Part shown: piece after piece, positions 1-5,558 of the stretch
How the letters are laid out: the number at the start of each line of letters is the position of its first letter
How positions within the stretch are numbered: position 1 is the stretch's first letter
Source of the DNA: JBFGWM01 sp041588495
Lineage (GTDB): Bacteria; Pseudomonadota; Gammaproteobacteria; Pseudomonadales; JBFGWM01
Assembly (NCBI GenBank): GCA_041588495.1
Contig: JBFGWM010000191.1
Coordinates: 1 to 5,631, forward strand
Length of the DNA stretch: 5,631 nt
Direction: 5' to 3'
Made by a program: the position numbers and the translations under genes
Notes under the pieces: generated by a model
Databases searched by the model: none
What the model saw: the letters and a program-made list of their open reading frames with translations, nothing else
What the model was told of the DNA's origin: nothing

Positions 1-29
1 AGGCTGGCCACACGTTCCTCAAGGCTCAT
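1..29 (-). CDS. 5' end of an unidentified gene, cut by the window edge
   Basis: An ATG at 29 opens a frame that reads MSLEERVASL up to the window edge. Reading is supported by a strong purine-rich Shine-Dalgarno stretch 7 bases upstream. The short peptide looks like the start of an amphipathic helix. SlyX-like coiled-coil proteins often begin in a similar way, but ten residues cannot identify a family. It lies 46 bases downstream of the preceding orphan's stop and may be the next gene of the same transcript. Confidence 0.5.
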
Positions 30-36
30 TCCAATG

Positions 37-45
37 CCCCTCCCC
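37..45 (-). promoter_or_regulatory. Strong Shine-Dalgarno sequence
   Basis: On the minus strand the bases read GGGGAGGGG, followed by 7 bases (CATTGGA) and then ATG. This is the best ribosome binding site in the window and is the main reason to believe the truncated gene at 1-29. Confidence 0.55.
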
Positions 46-75
46 TGCTGAAGCCCCCACCGCGTGTTCCCACGC

Positions 76-633
76 CTAGATCACGCCGTCCCGCCGCATG
101 GCGGCAACTCCACGCACCACCCGCCGCAACAGTGCGCCGATTTCGGCATGGCTCGCGCTGATCGCCACCATACCGTTCACTGAGACGCCGGCATGGTTGG
201 TCAACGCCGGATACGCATCGAGCAGCAGTTCCCCGTTGCGGGTCTGAACACGCAGCCAGGTCAGGTGCCGCTCGAACGCCTTCATGCTTCGCGCGCCCGA
301 CTTGCGGTACGAGGGCCAGTCGGACTTCTTGCGTCCCGCCATCGGGGGCACATCGCGGGCCTCGAAACGGAGGAGCGCGTCACATACCGTCTCTCCAAGC
401 ACCCCGTCTTCAACGGGCTCGACCAGCAACTCGACCGGGTCCTGCTCGGCGTACAATCCGCCGCACCCCAGCATCGGCGCGATGAGAATCTGCTCATCCC
501 CGTGGATACTCACGGTACAGTGCAGCTCGTGACCGAAATAATCGCGCAGGCGGAAAATCTCGCAGCCGGAGCGGTTTGGAAGCGATCGTTCGGAGAACCG
601 GGGCCGACGCCGGAAGAACCGGGACAGGTTCAT
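76..633 (-). CDS. Hypothetical protein, 185 aa, small orphan family
   Basis: I cannot name this family. The protein is soluble, with no signal peptide or membrane segment. It starts with a basic stretch (MNLSRFFRRRPRF). The middle is beta-rich and contains HCTVSIHGDEQILIAPMLG at about 38-56 and a Gly/Cys-rich turn (GCGGLYAEQDPVELLVEP, about 56-73). A conserved-looking block, KKSDWPSYRKSGARSMKAFE, spans about 102-121, and a C-terminal helix (about 162-181) ends in a basic tail. The DWPxYxxSGxxSxxxFE pattern looks familiar from uncharacterised proteobacterial proteins, possibly small immunity-type orphans, but this is memory and not evidence. The ATG at 633 overlaps the upstream gene's TGA by 4 bases (ATGA) and has no good Shine-Dalgarno, which suggests translation by coupling. 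It ends with TAG. Confidence 0.85.
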   Translation of the reverse strand: MNLSRFFRRRPRFSERSLPNRSGCEIFRLRDYFGHELHCTVSIHGDEQILIAPMLGCGGLYAEQDPVELLVEPVEDGVLGETVCDALLRFEARDVPPMAGRKKSDWPSYRKSGARSMKAFERHLTWLRVQTRNGELLLDAYPALTNHAGVSVNGMVAISASHAEIGALLRRVVRGVAAMRRDGVI

Positions 634-1085
634 GGTTCACTGTCCGGCTCATCATCCGCGCCATCGTCTTCCCGGGGATTCTCGAGCCGTTCCGCCACCC
701 CGGTGATGCAGGTCCACAGCTCCCCGTTGTCGAAGCCGACAATCCAGGTCGCCTCCAGGGTGAGTTCGAGGCCACCCTCGGCCGCGTCGCGCAGCCCGAG
801 GCGCACCCTGGGGGAACGGTTCGCCAAATCCGCGGCCAGGGTGCCGCGAACGAAAACAAGTTGTTCGCCGGCGGTATCCAGACGCTCGAAACCGAGCGCC
901 GTGAGTTCCGCCTCCACCTGCCACGCATCCAGGGCAATTTGCAGCGGGAGACGGTACTTGGGCAGGAACGCCAGCCCCGGCTTGCCTGGCGCTGCCCTGC
1001 GGAACGGCATCAGTCGGTAGACGATCGTCACGGCCACGACCATTGCGATGGTGCCGGTGAGTACGACGAGGATGTCCTCGATCAT
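630..1085 (-). CDS. Hypothetical membrane-anchored protein, 151 aa
   Basis: I do not recognise the family. Residues 3-24 form one N-terminal membrane segment (EDILVVLTGTIAMVVAVTIVYRL). A basic stretch follows (RLMPFRRAAPGKPG), so by the positive-inside rule the soluble part is predicted to face the cytoplasm. The soluble region, about 45-135, alternates strands and helices and includes ALGFERLDTAGEQLVFVRG and LELTLEATWIVGFDNGELWTCITG. The last 17 residues are strongly acidic (EDDGADDEPDSEP). The ATG at 1085 has AGGA about 8 bases upstream. The TGA overlaps the start of the next gene by ATGA, so the two products are probably made together, and an anchor plus a soluble partner is possible. The 117 bases upstream hold only short hairpins (for example TCGCC/GGCGA) and no clear promoter. 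Confidence 0.85.
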   Translation of the reverse strand: MIEDILVVLTGTIAMVVAVTIVYRLMPFRRAAPGKPGLAFLPKYRLPLQIALDAWQVEAELTALGFERLDTAGEQLVFVRGTLAADLANRSPRVRLGLRDAAEGGLELTLEATWIVGFDNGELWTCITGVAERLENPREDDGADDEPDSEP

Positions 1086-1202
1086 GGAGGCGTTCCTGCA
1101 GGTCCGTTCCGCCCGCGAAAGAAATTCATCGCGCGCCGCGGAGTGAATGGTTTACCGCAACCTTAGCGTCATCGCCGTCCACTGGCGAGCGTGAGGACAT
1201 GC

Positions 1203-1565
1203 TCAGGGGCCCACGACCAGCCCCGCGCGCTCGAATTCCATTTGCGGAATACCCATACAGATTGCCAGCACGAACATCAGCAGCAACATCGCCAGCAGGT
1301 TGTACAGGAATCGGGGAAGAGGCCGCTGCATGCCTGCGCCGCGATTCAGCAGTTCCGTGACCGGCCTGCCACCCACCGCCCGCGCCAGGAAGCCGAACCC
1401 GCAAACGGCACAAACGTAGATCGCCACCCCAACCAGGGTGGCAAAATGGTCCCGCGGGGTCGCCACCCTTAGAACGAGCGGCATGATCGCGAAGGTCATC
1501 ACCCAGAAGCCCAGCGCCAGGAACAGGCTCATCAGCCGGAAACGGTACGACCCGGTTCGCGTCAC
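1203..1565 (-). CDS. Small integral membrane protein, 120 aa, three predicted TM helices
   Basis: The function is unknown. There are three hydrophobic helices: about 11-34 (LMSLFLALGFWVMTFAIMPLVL), 41-64 (FATLVGVAIYVCAVCGFGFLARAV) and 86-106 (FLYNLLAMLLLMFVLAICMGI). Between helices 2 and 3 lies a loop of about 20 residues containing basic residues (GGRPVTELLNRGAGMQRPLPR). No enzymatic motif is visible. The chosen start is GTG at 1565, with AAGGG about 9 bases upstream. The ATG at codon 12 is possible but would cut into the first helix. The frame is the same as that of the membrane protein upstream and is separated from it by a TAG and 18 open codons. The two genes probably share a transcript. 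Confidence 0.75.
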   Translation of the reverse strand: MTRTGSYRFRLMSLFLALGFWVMTFAIMPLVLRVATPRDHFATLVGVAIYVCAVCGFGFLARAVGGRPVTELLNRGAGMQRPLPRFLYNLLAMLLLMFVLAICMGIPQMEFERAGLVVGP

Positions 1566-1619
1566 GAATCCAGACCCTTCATCTGTCGCACTCCCCCGAT
1601 GCTGCGTAACCCGTTGCGA

Positions 1620-1901
1620 CTAATGAATCTTGAAATTTGCATGCACCAGCATCAGCGACAGAATCCATAATCCACTCGCAGGCACGCACAGCAGAAACCC
1701 GATGACCCGGACCCAGACCGCCTGCACGGCCGCCATCATCACAGCGAGACACAGCAGCACCGCCGGCACCAGGGCCATGATGAAATAAGTGCGGTGATAA
1801 TCCTTTGGATACAGAACGGTCTCGTAGTAGCGATACCACTCCCAACCGCTGGAGGCGAGAACCACCACGCAAATCAGGAGTGCCCCGCGAACTGCAGTCA
1901 T
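1620..1901 (-). CDS. Small integral membrane protein, 93 aa, three predicted TM helices
   Basis: The function is unknown. Residues 4-19 are a hydrophobic segment (VRGALLICVVVLASSG) that could be a signal anchor. An aromatic and charged loop follows (WEWYRYYETVLYPKDYHRTYF, about 20-40), then two more hydrophobic helices at about 41-62 and 65-87 (VWVRVIGFLLCVPASGLWILSLMLV). The ATG at 1901 is chosen because the frame further upstream turns Arg-rich and overlaps the preceding gene in another frame. GAGAG lies about 5 bases upstream of the ATG. Only 7 bases separate this start from the TGA at 1909 that ends the extended frame of the gene upstream, which fits an operon. It ends with TAG, 54 bases before the next small membrane protein. 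Confidence 0.7.
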   Translation of the reverse strand: MTAVRGALLICVVVLASSGWEWYRYYETVLYPKDYHRTYFIMALVPAVLLCLAVMMAAVQAVWVRVIGFLLCVPASGLWILSLMLVHANFKIH

Positions 1902-1908
1902 GCTGCTC

Positions 1909-2001
1909 TCACCAGTTATCCGCCCAATCCGGTGCCGCACCCGGTTGCGGGGACAATTCCGCGAGATTTGCCTCGAAGTCTGCGCCCACCGGGTTGCCGT
2001 C
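1909..2001 (-). other. In-frame continuation after the amber stop of the 245-aa orphan (30 codons)
   Basis: Immediately after the TAG at 2002-2004 the same frame stays open for 30 codons. It reads DGNPVGADFEANLAELSP and then QPGAAPDWADNW, ending with TGA at 1909-1911. The composition is acidic, balanced and protein-like, whereas the other open frame here is Arg-rich. The TGA falls 7 bases before the next gene's ATG, typical of the spacing in this cluster. The simplest reading is that this is the original C-terminus of the gene, now split off by a single-codon nonsense change, if the base is not an error. Read through, the product would be 276 residues. Confidence 0.65.
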
Positions 2002-2739
2002 CTACCCACGCAACTGGATCCTCCCGTCCCGGGTCGCCACCAGGAGCCTGCCCCGCGCATCCCAATCGGCCCACTGCAGGTCATCCAGGAAACGGGGCTC
2101 GCCGTCACAGGCAAGTGAATAGCGCACCTGCATCCCGTCCACTGCCTGGCCGACCCCGAACTCGCCACCGGCATGGCCCAGGCTCTCGACCATGAGCATG
2201 GCCTTCCCGCCCGGTTGGGGCTTTTGCAGCCGCACGTTACGCTCCTGGTCCCAGGCATCGCCGGGACGTCGTGACGGACAGTCCGCGGTCTCCACCCAGC
2301 CGCGGCGCCGCTCGTTGGCAAACTGCTCGATGGGAATCACACGCAGGTGAAAGCCATTGGGCAGTTGCTCATCGTCCGGCCCGGCAGTCTCATCGGGCTC
2401 CAGGAAACGATAACCCCGCGTCCAGGTTCCACAGGTGCCAAACGCATGCAGGGCCGTGAGCCACGGCAGCTTCGAGACCGCGATATAGGCGTCGCCGTGT
2501 TCCCACTTCGCGCGGGGATCGTGGGCGAAGTAACTCAGGTAACGCCCGTCCGGAGAGAGGTCGGAGCGGCGCGGGAAGATGCGCCCCCGCAGCCAGGCGC
2601 CGGGTTCGTAGCGCATGGTCTGCAGATCCCAGCGCCCCACGTGCGACCACTCGCTCGGCCCGCGCCGGAACACCGCCACCACCGGCGCGCCGGTGGCCGG
2701 CAGGCAGTAGATGCGCGGAGCACCCTTCGTCCTCGCCAT
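2002..2739 (-). CDS. Hypothetical protein, 245 aa, probably C-terminally truncated by an amber codon
   Basis: The family has no name I can give, though it resembles uncharacterised proteobacterial proteins that open with an 'IYxLPAxxAPVxVxFRRGPS' block. That block is at residues 10-29 here. Residues 57-71 read RRSDLSPDGRYLSYF, the SPDG turn seen in TolB/WD40-like beta-propeller repeats. A second similar blade-like segment, WADWDARGRLLVATRDGRIQL, lies at 223-243. No signal peptide or membrane helix is visible, so the protein is probably cytosolic. The ATG at 2739 is the first possible start, because an in-frame TAA lies just 6 bases upstream. There is no usual Shine-Dalgarno; a 12-base palindrome occupies that place. 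The TAG at 2002 cuts off a plausible 30-residue tail, which is annotated separately. The gene heads a group with the two small membrane proteins. A beta-propeller fold is inference. Confidence 0.75.
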   Translation of the reverse strand: MARTKGAPRIYCLPATGAPVVAVFRRGPSEWSHVGRWDLQTMRYEPGAWLRGRIFPRRSDLSPDGRYLSYFAHDPRAKWEHGDAYIAVSKLPWLTALHAFGTCGTWTRGYRFLEPDETAGPDDEQLPNGFHLRVIPIEQFANERRRGWVETADCPSRRPGDAWDQERNVRLQKPQPGGKAMLMVESLGHAGGEFGVGQAVDGMQVRYSLACDGEPRFLDDLQWADWDARGRLLVATRDGRIQLRG

Positions 2740-2741
2740 GT

Positions 2742-2753
2742 ACGGTTAACCGT
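2742..2753. repeat. Perfect 12-bp palindrome at the start of the 245-aa orphan gene
   Basis: The bases read ACGGTTAACCGT, identical on both strands, and end 2 bases before the ATG of the 245-residue orphan. The palindrome covers the position where a ribosome binding site would lie and contains the in-frame TAA that fixes the gene's start. It could be an operator for a dimeric regulator, a translation-blocking hairpin, or chance. Confidence 0.5.
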
Positions 2754-2761
2754 TTCCCGGC

Positions 2762-2804
2762 GGCGCGAGCCCGGTGCACGCGGACACCGTTGTACCCTCG
2801 CGCC
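2762..2804 (-). repeat. Hairpin between two gene blocks, possible transcript end or stabiliser
   Basis: Perfect 8-base arms (2762-2769 and 2797-2804, GGCGCGAG/CTCGCGCC) flank a second, inner stem of 5 bases (2772-2776 with 2785-2789, CGGTG/CACCG, 8-base loop). The structure begins 5 bases after the stop of the TIM-barrel gene. No T-run follows, so it is not a typical intrinsic terminator. It may protect the 3' end of the upstream message or weakly separate the two gene blocks. Confidence 0.4.
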
Positions 2805-2809
2805 AGGCC

Positions 2810-3823
2810 CTAGGGAACCCGCAGGGCACGAAATGCACTGAAACCCGGCTTCTGGCGCCCGTCCCGCTCGCGCAGCCCGACCGAGTTGAGATCGGCGTCG
2901 AAGATCGTGACATCGTGCAACAACGCCCACTCGATGCCCACGAGGTTGATGCCCGTCAGCAGTTCCGGAAGGCGCTCGATGAACTGGCGCTGCTCGCGCC
3001 GATTACCCACACCCTCGGTGGGCCAGCCGATCTCCATGAACATCACGGCGTCGCTGCGCGGGATGTGACGGAAGATCCACCGGTAGTAGTCGTCGGGGAG
3101 CCGCGCGGGCTTTTCGTGCACCGGCGCCGGGTAACTGGTCAACGCGACGAGATCGAGCTCGGGGCGGAAGATATCGATGACCTTGGAATGTTCCCCGATT
3201 CGTCCCGGCTCACGGGCGTCCAGCAGGCGCATTGCCTCCCACTGGAAGCTGACGAACACCCGGGTCTGCGGCGCAACCCGCTTCACCGCGTGGTAGGCCT
3301 CCTTGTACAACTTCGCGAAGTGCAGGTATTCGGGCAGTTTCTGCATGGCCAGCAGGTTGATTTCGGTCGCGAGACACAGGTAATCCGGGTGCAGCCGGCC
3401 CAGTGCCACGGCGGTATCAATGAAAGCCTCGCGGATCACCGGATTGGCGAACGAGATCTTCCCGCCCGCCTTGCGCCGCACCGATTCCGGCAGGTCGAGT
3501 TCAGCGCGCCCGTGACCCAGGGTGGTCGGGCTCAGGCCCAGCACCGGCACCAGGCCGGCGCCGCGCATGCGTTTCACCACCTGGCGCACGACCTTCGGGT
3601 CGAGGTCTCCCCACTGGCTGATGGACACGGCATGCCGCCCGACCTCCGTCGCGCGGATGAAGGCATCGTCGATATCCGTCTCGAGATGATCCGGGAAATT
3701 GCGCGGCGTCACCGCGATGCCCCGCGGCGCATCGGCATGCGCGCCGGGCGCCACAAGCAACCCGGAAGGAACCGCCGCGACCAGCAACGCAAGCAGGAAC
3801 ACCTTTCTGCACGTCCCCGTCAT
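2810..3823 (-). CDS. Exported TIM-barrel glycosidase-like protein, 337 aa
   Basis: This is probably a secreted or periplasmic (beta/alpha)8-barrel protein related to clan GH-A glycosidases such as GH53 endo-galactanases. The substrate is unknown. Residues 1-30 form a signal peptide: basic CRK, then a hydrophobic core (VFLLALLVAAVPSGLLVAP), with a likely cut after AHA at 30. Barrel strands are visible at GIAVTP, VSISQWGDLD, VPVLGLSPT, LCLATEINLLA, RVFVSFQWEA, LVALTSYP, VMFMEIGWPTE and LVGIEWALLHD. The candidate catalytic pair is Glu154 (strand 4, ATEIN) and Glu264 (strand 7, MEIGWP). The residue before Glu154 is Thr, where GH-A enzymes usually carry Asn. The start is ATG 3823, with GAGG 8 bases upstream and ATGA overlap with the TfoX-like gene. 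A start at 3865 would add 14 residues ahead of the signal peptide. It ends with TAG. Confidence 0.8.
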   Translation of the reverse strand: MTGTCRKVFLLALLVAAVPSGLLVAPGAHADAPRGIAVTPRNFPDHLETDIDDAFIRATEVGRHAVSISQWGDLDPKVVRQVVKRMRGAGLVPVLGLSPTTLGHGRAELDLPESVRRKAGGKISFANPVIREAFIDTAVALGRLHPDYLCLATEINLLAMQKLPEYLHFAKLYKEAYHAVKRVAPQTRVFVSFQWEAMRLLDAREPGRIGEHSKVIDIFRPELDLVALTSYPAPVHEKPARLPDDYYRWIFRHIPRSDAVMFMEIGWPTEGVGNRREQRQFIERLPELLTGINLVGIEWALLHDVTIFDADLNSVGLRERDGRQKPGFSAFRALRVP

Positions 3824-4143
3824 TTCCTTGACCTCAATGCGGCCTCGAAGGCGAGACGCGCCCACGCGACCATTTCCGCCGGATCTTCAAGCGCCTCCTC
3901 CGGCGCCTGGTAATAAGACATCCCCACCCTCTTGTTTCCCTTTGCGTAGGTAAACTGTTCCAGGCCCCGCTCGACAAAGCGGGACTCGGTTTCCGCATCG
4001 GCCTTCAGGTACAGGCACTCGTCAGACACCAGCCCGATCATCACGCCCCCGTGAAAGATACCGTGGCCACCGAACATCTTCCTTGGCTGAATGGGACCGA
4101 ACTCCGCGAACGCCTCGTGCAGGAAGTCGATAAACCCGCTCAT
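3820..4143 (-). CDS. TfoX/Sxy N-terminal domain protein, 107 aa
   Basis: This protein contains only the N-terminal domain of the TfoX/Sxy family. Full-length Sxy works with CRP to switch on competence genes in some gammaproteobacteria. Stand-alone N-terminal domains like this one are common and mostly uncharacterised, so a role in competence should not be assumed. The family hallmarks are RKMFGGHGIFHGGVMIGLV (about 21-39), ECLYLKAD (about 42-49), the GMSYYQAP segment (about 74-81) and the closing helix DPAEMVAWARLAFEAAL. The ATG at 4143 has AGGG 6 bases upstream and overlaps the previous gene's TGA by ATGA. Its own TGA overlaps the start of the TIM-barrel gene in the same way, so it is the middle of three coupled genes. 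No membrane segment or signal is present. Confidence 0.9.
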   Translation of the reverse strand: MSGFIDFLHEAFAEFGPIQPRKMFGGHGIFHGGVMIGLVSDECLYLKADAETESRFVERGLEQFTYAKGNKRVGMSYYQAPEEALEDPAEMVAWARLAFEAALRSRK

Positions 4144-4580
4144 GCACCGCCCTTGTCGGTGGCGCCCCGGCGCCGCTGGAAATGCTCGAGGATGCTGCGC
4201 GCCTTCGGCGTGCGGTAACGGATCTCGATCTGTCCCGACCAGTCGCTGTTGAACTCGGACGCATCGTAACTGAAGCGAAGTTCGTTCGGCTTTTCCAGGA
4301 CGCCGACCAACGCATGAATACGTGGATCATTCCACGCGAGACCGATCACCGGCAGCTTCCAGCCGAACGCGAGCAGGTGCTGCTCGGTGAGCACGATCGA
4401 TCCGGTGAACCACTGCTTCTTCACCCCGTGAGCCCGCCCCGGGGCGCGAAAATTGCGCATGGTCATGGAGCCGCAGACACCCTCCTCCTGCAGCACCACG
4501 CCCTCACGGCGGACCTGCTCGAGGGCGTCCTTCGGGACGGCGCCAGCGCCGAACAGGCGATAAAAAACGCTCTTGCTCAT
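4140..4580 (-). CDS. Hypothetical protein, 146 aa, possible PH/GRAM-like fold
   Basis: I do not recognise a named family. The N-terminal region is MSKSVFYRLFGAGAVPKDALEQVRREGVVLQEEG. A beta-rich core of about 35-123 follows: GSMTMRNFRAPG, then WFTGSIVLTEQHLLAFGWKLP, then IHALVGV, LRFSYDASEF and SGQIEIRYRTP. The protein closes with helix KARSILEHFQ and a basic tail. The order of strands, with an LTxxHLLAF segment and a final helix, resembles bacterial PH or GRAM domains, which bind lipids or proteins. This is a shape argument only. The ATG at 4580 is preferred; a GTG two codons upstream (4586) is possible, and neither has a strong Shine-Dalgarno. The TGA overlaps the TfoX-like gene by ATGA. 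Confidence 0.8.
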   Translation of the reverse strand: MSKSVFYRLFGAGAVPKDALEQVRREGVVLQEEGVCGSMTMRNFRAPGRAHGVKKQWFTGSIVLTEQHLLAFGWKLPVIGLAWNDPRIHALVGVLEKPNELRFSYDASEFNSDWSGQIEIRYRTPKARSILEHFQRRRGATDKGGA

Positions 4581-4624
4581 AGGCACATCTTAGAAGATGA
4601 AACGGGGCACGACGGAACCGGCCA

Positions 4625-5023
4625 TCAGCTGGCGTCGGATTCCGCGGACCAGTCGATGGCGGAAACGCCCTCCGCCTCCTCCAGCAGTGCGCGCAACGCC
4701 TCGATCAGCGGGCGCGCCGCGGCCGGATCGGCCTTGTTCCGACCGAACAGGCCCTTTGACTTCGGGTCCAGGAATACGTGCCACCGCTCATCCAATCCCT
4801 CGATATTCCCGCAACACAACCAGTACTCGCCATCACCGGTGTTGTACTCGATGAACCAGCCCCAGTCTTCGTAGTTGGGATATCCGGTCTCCACGCCGCG
4901 TTTCGCAAGCTCCGTGCACAGCCACCAGGCGAGTTCGGCTCCATAGCGGCCCGGGTTGACCTGTGCATCCTCGGACAAAACCGGACGGAAGCGCCCGGCG
5001 GTGAAGGTGACGATGGTTTCCAC
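4625..5023 (-). CDS. Hypothetical protein, 132 aa, Trp-rich soluble orphan
   Basis: The function and family name are unknown. The protein is soluble and acidic. It opens with FTAGRFRPVLSEDAQVNPGRYGAELAWWLCTELAKRG (about 7-43): a loop, then a helix. A strand-rich core follows: TGYPNYEDWGWFIEYNTGDGEYWLCCGNIEG (about 46-76) and RWHVFLDP (80-87). The C-terminal helix (about 101-117, AARPLIEALRALLEE) resembles a packing helix. The paired cysteines CC at 70-71 and the DWGWFIEY/YWLCCGN blocks look like family-defining positions. The start is GTG at 5023, with a run of six Gs 6 bases upstream. It lies 30 bases after the orphan upstream and 44 bases before the PH-like gene. Confidence 0.8.
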   Translation of the reverse strand: METIVTFTAGRFRPVLSEDAQVNPGRYGAELAWWLCTELAKRGVETGYPNYEDWGWFIEYNTGDGEYWLCCGNIEGLDERWHVFLDPKSKGLFGRNKADPAAARPLIEALRALLEEAEGVSAIDWSAESDAS

Positions 5024-5053
5024 CTGATTCCCCCCGTACTCAGGACCTGCGGA

Positions 5054-5485
5054 TCATTTCGGCAACCTGCGCAGGCCCGGAAGTGCCCGACGCCTCGCCG
5101 CCGCCGCCGCGATGGTGCGGAACCGCCTGCCATTCCCGGAAAGAAAATCTGCCGCAAAGTGCTCCAGGTCGTGGGCCAGGTGGCGGAATCCGTCCTGCGG
5201 ATCGTCGGAGAATCCCGGATACCGGGAACATCCGCGTTCCGCGACCTCGCGCATGTACTCGTCGTGGGACAAGACCAGGTCGCCCAGGCGATAGGTCACC
5301 AGCCCCAGCGCGTGGCGAAAATGAAGTTCCAGGGAGCGATTTCCGCGCCGATACGCGCCCGAGGCAGAGTGTCCGCCGCTGGATCTTCCCGCCCATCCCG
5401 GGTGCCACGAGAATCCGTACGCCTTCATGAGGGGATCGATCCAGGCGCGGCCCCGGTCCAGTTCCCGGACCTTGTCGGCTTTCAC
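5054..5485 (-). CDS. Hypothetical protein, 143 aa, soluble orphan
   Basis: I cannot name this family. The central part is well ordered: RSLELHFRHALGLVTYRLGDLVLSHDEYMREV (about 50-81), then YPGFSDDPQDGFRHLAHDLEHFAADFLSGNG (about 89-119), with several His and Asp residues (H103, H105, D106, H109) that could be structural or metal-binding. The C-terminus holds five consecutive alanines from a (GCG)5 run and a basic tail. GTG at 5485 is chosen because GAGAG lies 6 bases upstream, and because the frame further upstream becomes Arg-rich and overlaps the tail of the preceding gene. No signal peptide or membrane helix is visible. The 73 bases before it contain a 10-base palindrome, CCTGCGCAGG, at 5519-5528 and nothing else clear. 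Confidence 0.7.
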   Translation of the reverse strand: MKADKVRELDRGRAWIDPLMKAYGFSWHPGWAGRSSGGHSASGAYRRGNRSLELHFRHALGLVTYRLGDLVLSHDEYMREVAERGCSRYPGFSDDPQDGFRHLAHDLEHFAADFLSGNGRRFRTIAAAAARRRALPGLRRLPK

Positions 5486-5558
5486 CAGGGACTCTCGTAT
5501 GCGGCGGACGGACGGTCCCCTGCGCAGGACTCGCCGCCCGGAACCGGAACACCTGGAA

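Noticed and set aside
193..1020. Long plus-strand open frame of 275 codons
   Set aside because: It lies antisense across two better minus-strand genes, is rich in Arg and Ser, and has no domain or Shine-Dalgarno support. It is a product of high GC.
1566..1619. 6-base inverted repeat (GTCGCA/TGCGAC, 1585-1590 and 1615-1620) as a terminator
   Set aside because: The stem is short with a 24-base loop and no T-run, well within chance for this composition.
1902..2321. Upstream extension of the 93-aa membrane gene to 233 residues
   Set aside because: The extra residues are Arg-, Ser- and Cys-rich, overlap the 245-aa gene and its tail in another frame, and precede a natural start with acceptable spacing.
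2774..3913. Plus-strand open frame of 379 codons
   Set aside because: It mirrors the TIM-barrel gene on the opposite strand. The minus-strand protein has a signal peptide, barrel strands and catalytic motifs; the plus-strand product has a His/Arg-rich composition without motifs.
4590..4625. 11-codon frame (MAGSVVPRFIF) between two genes, overlapping the preceding TGA as TGATG
   Set aside because: It is too short and has no independent support. It reads as the tail of an out-of-frame shadow.
5040..5552. Alternative 170-codon minus frame across the 143-aa orphan
   Set aside because: Its product is Arg/Pro/Gly-rich and low in structure, while the competing frame has ordered hydrophobic patterning and a GTG with a Shine-Dalgarno.
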